A program made the position numbers and the translations under genes. Of a DNA stretch of 7,301 nucleotides, positions 1-3,745 are shown piece after piece (the stretch's first letter is position 1; every line of letters begins with the position of its first letter). The notes beneath the pieces are model-generated. The model had not been told where the DNA came from, did not search any database, and saw only the letters and a program-made list of their open reading frames with translations. Source of the DNA: Thermoplasmata archaeon (lineage in GTDB: Archaea; Thermoplasmatota; Thermoplasmata; SG8-5; JAGLSY01); NCBI GenBank assembly GCA_023137005.1, contig JAGLQE010000260.1, forward strand, positions 1 through 7,301. Reading direction: 5' to 3'.

Positions 1-13
1 GGGGTACTATTAT

Positions 14-49
14 TGATGTATTAGCAAGTGACAGCTGATGTGTTAGCAA
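14..49. repeat. Two 14-base direct repeats, 22-base period
   Basis: TGATGTATTAGCAA at 14-27 recurs as TGATGTGTTAGCAA at 36-49, with one mismatch. The start-to-start distance of 22 bases is about two helical turns. It could be a protein-binding site pair or the edge of a longer repeat cut off by the window. Its function is not known. Confidence 0.5.
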
Positions 50-81
50 AAACATTACACCTCGCGATATTAAGCGAGGTG
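48..81 (-). terminator. Possible terminator of the minus-strand gene
   Basis: The arms CACCTCGC (58-65) and GCGAGGTG (74-81) form a perfect 8-bp stem with an 8-base loop. On the minus strand the hairpin is followed, after five bases, by TTTTT (complement of 48-52). This fits a terminator for the gene ending at 197, although it lies about 115 bases beyond the stop codon. Archaeal termination depends mostly on oligo-T, so the hairpin itself may serve transcript stability. Confidence 0.4.
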
Positions 82-91
82 CTCAATCAAC

Positions 92-119
92 CCCCGGGGC
101 GAGAGACGCAGACCCGGGG
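92..119. repeat. GC-only 7-bp inverted repeat
   Basis: CCCCGGG (92-98) and CCCGGGG (113-119) are reverse complements separated by 14 bases. Each arm also contains the palindrome CCCGGG, so the arms can self-pair as well. It lies in the 3' flank of the minus-strand gene and may act with the hairpin at 58-81 as a transcript end structure. Confidence 0.4.
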
Positions 120-196
120 TCCTTATCCTCCAGCCATTTAACAAATGATCACACCACACACTGGGCACCCGGCCTAACAAATACTATGGCCAGAAC

Positions 197-1156
197 TCAC
201 TCGATCTTCTTGGAATAATATTCCTCGCTGACCACCTTGCCGCTGGCCGCATTGATTATCATGACACCATTGGTCCCTTCCACACACCATACGGGCACAT
301 ATATGATGCCTTTGAGAGAGATGGTGATCTCCTCTTCGGTTGGCTTGAATTCTGTTTTCTCGGTTATGATCGTGTGCTCCTTCTCGATTATGATGTCCTC
401 CAATTCCGTGTGCTCCAGGATAACCCGGGATATGGCAGTCCGCCCAGCCTCCTCTTCATCGATCTTTGGCTCGATACGAACATGAGGGATGTCAATGCTC
501 TCCACCAGGTCAGGAACTCTATCAATGGAAGTGGAGATGCCAGTATACGCATTGACCATGAGTATGCCCGTGAATTTCCTCTCGGCTCCCTGCCTCCCCT
601 CGTAAATGCACAGATACTCATAAAGGAAATGGGGAACCAGCTCCAGATCGTACTTGAATCCCTTGACGGTCTTCTGGGATATCTCCTTGACATCCTCGAG
701 ATGAAGTAATGGAGCCTGAATGATCTCCGAATCTCCCTTTCCGATTTGGTCGACCGCGATGGTCTGGTGCCCCCCTGGGAGAGGATCAACGAGTTCTGCC
801 TTCACCATCTCGCTGAATTGAAGGATCGTAGAGCCCCCATGAGCATTCACATGGTCGAAGATTATGGAACCGATCTCTTCCTCCAGGTCTCGGGAATCCC
901 ATATGGTTATGCCGAATGAGCTTGCAAGATCATGGACCCCTGGCAGAGGGTCCTTCATTGATGCGATTATGATATTGGAGTTACTGTCCCGGAACCTGAG
1001 GTTCATGTCGGTGACGAAGTCCGTCGTACACTCATCCGTGAAACCCATTATCACCATCTGGTCCTTCTTTTCTCCAAATAGGATATCATCCTTTTCAGAT
1101 ACCTCGAACCCGTGGTTTTGCAGTAAATGCACCAGAATACCCTTTAAAGTTACCAA
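197..1156 (-). CDS. Hypothetical protein, possible endonuclease-like N-terminus
   Basis: The predicted protein has 319 residues, and I do not recognise it as a named family. The N-terminal part (about 1-105) looks like an alpha/beta domain: a helix, strands around FGEKKDQMVIMGF (28-39), then NIIIASMKDP and the segment FGITIWDSRDLEEEIG (81-96). The last segment recalls the end of Mrr-type restriction-endonuclease-like folds, where a strand and a 'GI..WD...L' helix follow the catalytic core, but a full PD-(D/E)XK active site is not evident. The C-terminal half carries two similar units, VPHFLYEY...GILMVNAYTG (174-206) and VPVWCVEG...VMIINAASG (287-306), suggesting an internal duplication. No signal peptide or membrane segment is visible. 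The start is a TTG with a weak GAGTG seven bases upstream; no better in-frame start fits. It is transcribed divergently from the lipoylation genes. The coding call is firm, the function open. Confidence 0.8.
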   Translation of the reverse strand: MVTLKGILVHLLQNHGFEVSEKDDILFGEKKDQMVIMGFTDECTTDFVTDMNLRFRDSNSNIIIASMKDPLPGVHDLASSFGITIWDSRDLEEEIGSIIFDHVNAHGGSTILQFSEMVKAELVDPLPGGHQTIAVDQIGKGDSEIIQAPLLHLEDVKEISQKTVKGFKYDLELVPHFLYEYLCIYEGRQGAERKFTGILMVNAYTGISTSIDRVPDLVESIDIPHVRIEPKIDEEEAGRTAISRVILEHTELEDIIIEKEHTIITEKTEFKPTEEEITISLKGIIYVPVWCVEGTNGVMIINAASGKVVSEEYYSKKIE

Positions 1157-1189
1157 GATAATTCACTCTACCCCGGGGAATTGTGCGAA

Positions 1190-1204
1190 TATATTTAAAA
1201 TATA
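1190..1204. promoter_or_regulatory. Shared TATA element of a divergent promoter
   Basis: The AT-rich block at 1190-1204 (TATATTTAAAATATA) reads nearly the same on both strands and is the only TATA-like block in the 64 bases between the two divergent genes. On the plus strand, its centre near 1197 places transcription start at about 1221-1224, right at the GTG start of the radical SAM gene, so that message may be leaderless. On the minus strand the start would fall near 1171, giving a leader of about 15 bases before the TTG at 1156. A CCCCGGGG palindrome (1171-1178) sits beside it. Positions rest on the usual archaeal spacing of about 26 bases. Confidence 0.55.
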
Positions 1205-1220
1205 CTTCTTATCCGCATCC

Positions 1221-2264
1221 GTGAATATCCGAATATCCCTTGGTTCGGCCATCAGCCTCGACCTCAAGAAAGGCAGCCAGTCAGTTCCTCCAACCACCCT
1301 GTATATCATGCTGGGTGAGAATTGTGTGAACAACTGCGCCTTCTGCACCCAGGCCATAGAGAATACCTCGTCCAGAGATCATCTATCAAGGGTCATCTGG
1401 CCCGAGTTCAGGTGGGAGGATGTCCTTGGCCCATTGAGGAAAGGAGAGCACGATTTCAGGAGAGCGTGTTTTCAGACCCTGTCATATAATGGGATGCTGG
1501 ATGAGCTTGTGGAGGCCATTGGTGACCTGAAGGATCTTGGCCTGCCCATCTCCGCCGCGGTCGGGCCACTGGAAGAAGGCGAGCTTATCAGGCTCAAGGA
1601 TGCGGGATTGGACAGGGTGGGGATCGCCCTGGATGCGGCCAATGATAATTTATTCGAGAATATCAAAGGTAGTCTAGTTGGCAATCCATATTCCTGGGAG
1701 GATCATCTGAGATCCCTGGAAAGGGCAACAAAAGTATTTCCAGGAAGGACGACCACGCACCTCATTGTCGGGTTGGGGGAAACCGATGAGGATCTGCTGG
1801 ACATGATGATCTGGTGCAGGGAAAGAGGAATTACTGTCGGCCTCTTCGCCTACACTCCATTCCCTGGTGTGAGGGGGGGTGATAGACCTCCGGAACTGGC
1901 AAGATACAGAGCCATCCAGGCTACCCGGGCATTCATCTTTGACAGGGAGGCATCCAGGGACTCATTTTGCTTCAAAAAAGGGCGCTTGACCAGAATACCG
2001 GACCTTTACGGATTGTCCAATGGTTGTGACATGGACGAGGTCTGCGGGCAGGGATTCGAGACATCAGGGTGTGCGGATTGTAATCGCCCCTTCTACAATG
2101 AGACGGTCTCCGGCCCACGCTACAATCATCCGAGAGAGCTTACCGAGGGAGAACTAACAGAAGCTATAGATATGGTGGTGGATTACCTGGATGGAAGATC
2201 TCAAAAAGGAGGAGATTTGAATGTGAAAACTTGTTTTGCACATTCAAAAGCTCGAATGAGATGA
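1221..2264 (+). CDS. Radical SAM lipoyl synthase-like protein (LipS1/LipS2 type)
   Basis: Predicted 347-residue radical SAM enzyme. The CxxxCxxC motif that binds the SAM-cleaving 4Fe-4S cluster is Cys35, Cys39 and Cys42 (ENCVNNCAFCTQA). A TIM-barrel-like run follows, with VGLGETDEDL (183-192) and YTPFPGVRGG (211-220). Near the C-terminus Cys269, Cys275, Cys284 and Cys287, in the stretch SGCADCNRPFYNE, look like ligands of an auxiliary Fe-S cluster, as expected for sulfur insertion. This layout resembles the biotin-synthase-related radical SAM proteins shown in Thermococcus kodakarensis to act as the pair LipS1 and LipS2. I think LipS1 is the better match but cannot prove it. Linkage to lplA and lplB strongly supports a lipoyl role. 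I chose the GTG at 1221 because conserved-looking sequence (RISLGSAISLDLKKG) begins there and the TATA box fits. The open frame reaches upstream to 864, but that part is antisense to the divergent gene. The last 20 or so residues look unconserved. Confidence 0.85.
   Translation: MNIRISLGSAISLDLKKGSQSVPPTTLYIMLGENCVNNCAFCTQAIENTSSRDHLSRVIWPEFRWEDVLGPLRKGEHDFRRACFQTLSYNGMLDELVEAIGDLKDLGLPISAAVGPLEEGELIRLKDAGLDRVGIALDAANDNLFENIKGSLVGNPYSWEDHLRSLERATKVFPGRTTTHLIVGLGETDEDLLDMMIWCRERGITVGLFAYTPFPGVRGGDRPPELARYRAIQATRAFIFDREASRDSFCFKKGRLTRIPDLYGLSNGCDMDEVCGQGFETSGCADCNRPFYNETVSGPRYNHPRELTEGELTEAIDMVVDYLDGRSQKGGDLNVKTCFAHSKARMR
2208..2226 (+). promoter_or_regulatory. Strong Shine-Dalgarno followed by ATG-TGA start-stop
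   Basis: GGAGGA (2208-2213) inside the 3' end of the radical SAM gene is followed at normal spacing by ATG (2221) and at once by TGA (2224). This would be a one-codon open frame just ahead of lplA, in a different frame from both flanking genes. It could hold or reload ribosomes, or be a relic of an earlier lplA start. Chance within the coding sequence (Lys-Gly-Gly-Asp codons) is also possible. Confidence 0.3.
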
Positions 2265-2275
2265 GAGGTTTGGAT

Positions 2276-3037
2276 ATGACAGAGACATGGAGATTGCTAA
2301 GGACCGGGGCAATGGACGCTGCTTCCAATATGGCACTGGATGAGGCTGTACTCAGCTTGAATAAGGGTAAAAAAGAAGGTACCCTGAGATTTTATTCATG
2401 GGAGCCAAAGGCCATTTCCATTGGATATTTCCAGGGCATCAATGAGGAAGTGGATATTAGGAAATGCGAAGAACTGGGAGTGGATGTGGTGAGACGGATC
2501 ACCGGTGGTGGTGCGGTCTATCACGATGATGAGCTCACTTACAGTGTTATCGTGGATGAAAGACATCCGAACATATCCAATAATATACTGGAGTCCTACG
2601 ATTATCTCTGCAAGGGGATAGTCAATGGCCTGGAGAGGCTTGGCATAGATTCAGAGTTCAAGCCCATAAACGATATCATCACGGGTGGAAAGAAGATATC
2701 CGGCAATGCCCAAACACGTCGGATGGGTAGTGTTCTCCAACATGGGACCATACTTAGAACAGTGGATGTCAGAACAATGTTCGACCTGCTTCTCGTGCCA
2801 GATGAGAAGATAAGGGATAAGATGATCTCAGCTGTTGAGGAAAGAGTGACCTCCATCTCCGACATGCTGGGTGAGAAAGTGCAGGATGACAGAATACTAG
2901 AGGCCATGGTGGAAGGATTCTCAGAGGGTTTGGGCGTGAAGCTGGAGCCCGGTGAACCAACATCCGAGGAATGGGAGATGATGAAGACCATAAGGAGCGA
3001 GAAATATGGAACAAGAGAATGGAATTTCAAAAGGTAG
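2276..3037 (+). CDS. lplA: Lipoate-protein ligase A, catalytic subunit
   Basis: Predicted 253-residue catalytic subunit of a bipartite lipoate-protein ligase. It activates lipoate (or octanoate) with ATP to the acyl-adenylate and, with LplB, transfers it to a lysine of a lipoyl-carrier domain. The family signature RRITGGGAVYHD (73-84) is the substrate and adenylate loop, and Lys140 in GGKKISGNAQ is the expected conserved lysine. LQHGTIL (154-160), VPDEKIRDK (174-182) and the ending KYGTREWN also match the short Thermoplasma acidophilum LplA, which likewise lacks the C-terminal domain of E. coli LplA. The ATG at 2276 is preferred: GAGAGGT (2263-2269) lies 6 bases upstream and the protein then begins at the usual place. 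An ATG at 2261 and a TTG at 2231 are in frame but less supported. It starts 11 bases after the radical SAM stop, and its Shine-Dalgarno overlaps that stop. Function is well supported by family and context. Confidence 0.93.
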   Translation: MTETWRLLRTGAMDAASNMALDEAVLSLNKGKKEGTLRFYSWEPKAISIGYFQGINEEVDIRKCEELGVDVVRRITGGGAVYHDDELTYSVIVDERHPNISNNILESYDYLCKGIVNGLERLGIDSEFKPINDIITGGKKISGNAQTRRMGSVLQHGTILRTVDVRTMFDLLLVPDEKIRDKMISAVEERVTSISDMLGEKVQDDRILEAMVEGFSEGLGVKLEPGEPTSEEWEMMKTIRSEKYGTREWNFKR

Positions 3038-3317
3038 TTCGGTGTACAAGGTCCCGGAAGGCAAGCTGATCAAGGTTTGGCTGGAGGTAGAGGTACCTGG
3101 TAATATCCTGGTTGACATAAAACTGACTGGCGACTTCTTCATTCATCCGGAGGAATGGATCGCCAGCCTGGAGAATGAGTTGAAAGGGATGTCCATGGAC
3201 GATATTCCGGGCAAGATCATAGAACAGGCTGAAAAGGATGATGTTCAGCTGGTCGGGATAGGAACAGAGGATATCATCCACGCCATCAAGCTAGCATTTG
3301 AATCAACGGGATCATAG
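3006..3317 (+). CDS. lplB: Lipoate-protein ligase accessory subunit LplB
   Basis: Predicted 103-residue protein corresponding to the separate C-terminal domain of lipoate-protein ligase. In Thermoplasma acidophilum this subunit is needed together with LplA for lipoate activation. Visible family marks are KVPEGKLIKVWLEV (15-28), the TGDFFIHPEEWI segment (41-52), LENELKG (55-61) and the C-terminal GIGTEDIIHAIKLAF helix region. The start overlaps the end of lplA by 32 bases. AAGGAG (2992-2997) lies 8 bases before the ATG at 3006. A GTG at 3042 is a weaker alternative that would remove 12 residues of little conservation. Overlap implies translational coupling and 1:1 expression with LplA, as expected for a two-subunit enzyme. 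No close terminator hairpin follows. Confidence 0.93.
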   Translation: MEQENGISKGSSVYKVPEGKLIKVWLEVEVPGNILVDIKLTGDFFIHPEEWIASLENELKGMSMDDIPGKIIEQAEKDDVQLVGIGTEDIIHAIKLAFESTGS

Positions 3318-3360
3318 CCAAGCTGATTCATACCCGTTCTGGATCACACACATTCACACA

Positions 3361-3398
3361 TAGATCATACATATACAAAACACATATACACAGATCTA
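3361..3398. repeat. Paired ACATATACA repeats framed by TAGATC/GATCTA
   Basis: ACATATACA occurs at 3369-3377 and 3382-3390 (13-base period). The pair is framed by TAGATC (3361-3366) and its reverse complement GATCTA (3393-3398). The surrounding 60 bases are very poor in G. It could be a regulatory site or simple-sequence drift. Confidence 0.35.
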
Positions 3399-3426
3399 GT
3401 CAATAATAATACAGCAAAATGTAACA

Positions 3427-3509
3427 AATGAGGGCTCCCCCACGCTTTAGCGTTGGGGTATCCTCACAGTTAATCTACAAGGGTGAGCTGAGGATACTGA
3501 GCCCTTATT
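3427..3509 (+). repeat. Inverted-repeat element folding as three-way junction
   Basis: Outer arms AATGAGGGCTC (3427-3437) and GAGCCCTTATT (3499-3509) pair over 11 positions with one G-T. Inside are two adjoining hairpins. The first has arms CCCC-ACGC (3438-3445) and GCGT-T-GGGG (3450-3458), loop TTTA and one bulged T. The second pairs TATCCTCA (3459-3466) with TGAGGATA (3489-3496) around a 22-base loop. CTCAC (3463-3467) could instead pair with GTGAG (3483-3487). The first hairpin resembles the subterminal hairpins of IS200/IS605-type elements, so a decayed or miniature element is possible; a structured RNA is the alternative. No transposase is nearby. Confidence 0.5.
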
Positions 3510-3593
3510 GACAGCCAAGCCAATACCGCACAAAACGCCCTGTATCCGCAAACCTAAACGTTGCGGTATTAGGGCTTGGGTATCCATCAATAA
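3505..3593 (+). repeat. Long interrupted hairpin next to the three-way junction
   Basis: Three successive stems line up: TTATTGA (3505-3511) with TCAATAA (3587-3593), CCAAGCC (3515-3521) with GGCTTGG (3573-3579), and AATACCGCA (3522-3530) with TGCGGTATT (3562-3570), the last two separated only by a two-base AG bulge. That is 23 base pairs in total around a 31-base loop. Its outer arm shares 3505-3509 with the outer stem of the preceding element, so those outer stems cannot form together. The hexamer GTATCC occurs at 3458, 3542 and 3580. It may be an RNA structure or the end of a small mobile element. Confidence 0.5.
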
Positions 3594-3640
3594 AATGTAA
3601 TAATTAAGTATATTTCAGTAATATAAATCTTGTAAAGACG

Positions 3641-3658
3641 GAAAGGTATATATATAGA
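3641..3658 (+). promoter_or_regulatory. Probable promoter (BRE/TATA) of the solute-binding protein
   Basis: A purine-rich GAAAGG (3641-3646), like an archaeal BRE, directly precedes TATATATATA (3648-3657 region). Normal spacing puts transcription start near 3678, giving a leader of about 68 bases that includes the dyad at 3689-3705 and the Shine-Dalgarno site. A second AT block, TTATATAAA (3716-3724), would place the start at the ATG itself, which conflicts with the strong Shine-Dalgarno site, so the upstream box is preferred. Confidence 0.5.
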
Positions 3659-3688
3659 CACAATATTCCTTCTCACATACATCAGATA

Positions 3689-3705
3689 GTACTACCCAGT
3701 AGTAC
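3689..3705. promoter_or_regulatory. Perfect 7-3-7 dyad, candidate operator
   Basis: GTACTAC (3689-3695), spacer CCA, GTAGTAC (3699-3705). The arms are exact reverse complements. It lies about 10 bases downstream of the predicted transcription start and 40 bases before the ATG, where a repressor dimer would block transcription. As RNA it could form only a tight hairpin with a 3-base loop, so a DNA-binding role seems more natural. No regulator gene is nearby. Confidence 0.4.
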
Positions 3706-3731
3706 AAATTCTGTGTTATATAAACTCGATT

Positions 3732-3739
3732 AGGAGGAG
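3732..3739 (+). promoter_or_regulatory. Strong Shine-Dalgarno site
   Basis: AGGAGGAG (3732-3739) is a near-perfect anti-16S match, with about 8 bases from its GGAGG core to the ATG at 3746. It fixes the start of the solute-binding protein and argues for a leadered message. Confidence 0.75.
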
Positions 3740-3745
3740 AATCTT

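Larger units (their letters stand above)
1..196. other. Non-coding region downstream of the minus-strand gene
   Basis: No convincing gene is seen here. The stretch holds two imperfect direct repeats (14-27 and 36-49), a hairpin with an A-tract on its left (58-81, possible minus-strand terminator), a second GC-rich hairpin (92-119), and several copies of a TAACAAA or TAGCAAA motif (near 22, 44, 138 and 175). Because the minus-strand gene ends at 197, this is its 3' flank. What lies to the left is unknown. Confidence 0.6.
3318..3745. other. 428-base intergenic region with structured element and promoter
   Basis: No gene is seen. From left to right it holds a G-poor, CA/TA-rich stretch (about 3340-3420) with short repeats, a nested inverted-repeat element (3427-3593), an AT-rich stretch, a TATA box (about 3645-3657), a perfect dyad (3689-3705), a second TATA-like block (3716-3724) and the Shine-Dalgarno site of the solute-binding protein gene. 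Confidence 0.75.

Noticed and set aside
374..709. Plus-strand open frame of 111 codons
   Set aside because: It is antisense to the 319-residue minus-strand gene and shows low-complexity, non-protein-like content.
864..1220. Upstream extension of the radical SAM reading frame
   Set aside because: It runs antisense through the divergent minus-strand gene, has no family resemblance, and a GTG with fitting TATA spacing exists at 1221.
2231..2275. Longer lplA starting at the TTG of 2231
   Set aside because: The extra 15 residues overlap the upstream gene and the ATG at 2276 has a well-placed GAGAGGT.
2602..3030. Minus-strand open frame of 142 codons
   Set aside because: It lies opposite lplA, is Ser/Pro-rich, and has no recognisable domain.
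3427..3600. CRISPR array or tRNA
   Set aside because: The repeats are inverted rather than regularly spaced direct repeats, and no cloverleaf with T-loop and anticodon arm can be drawn.
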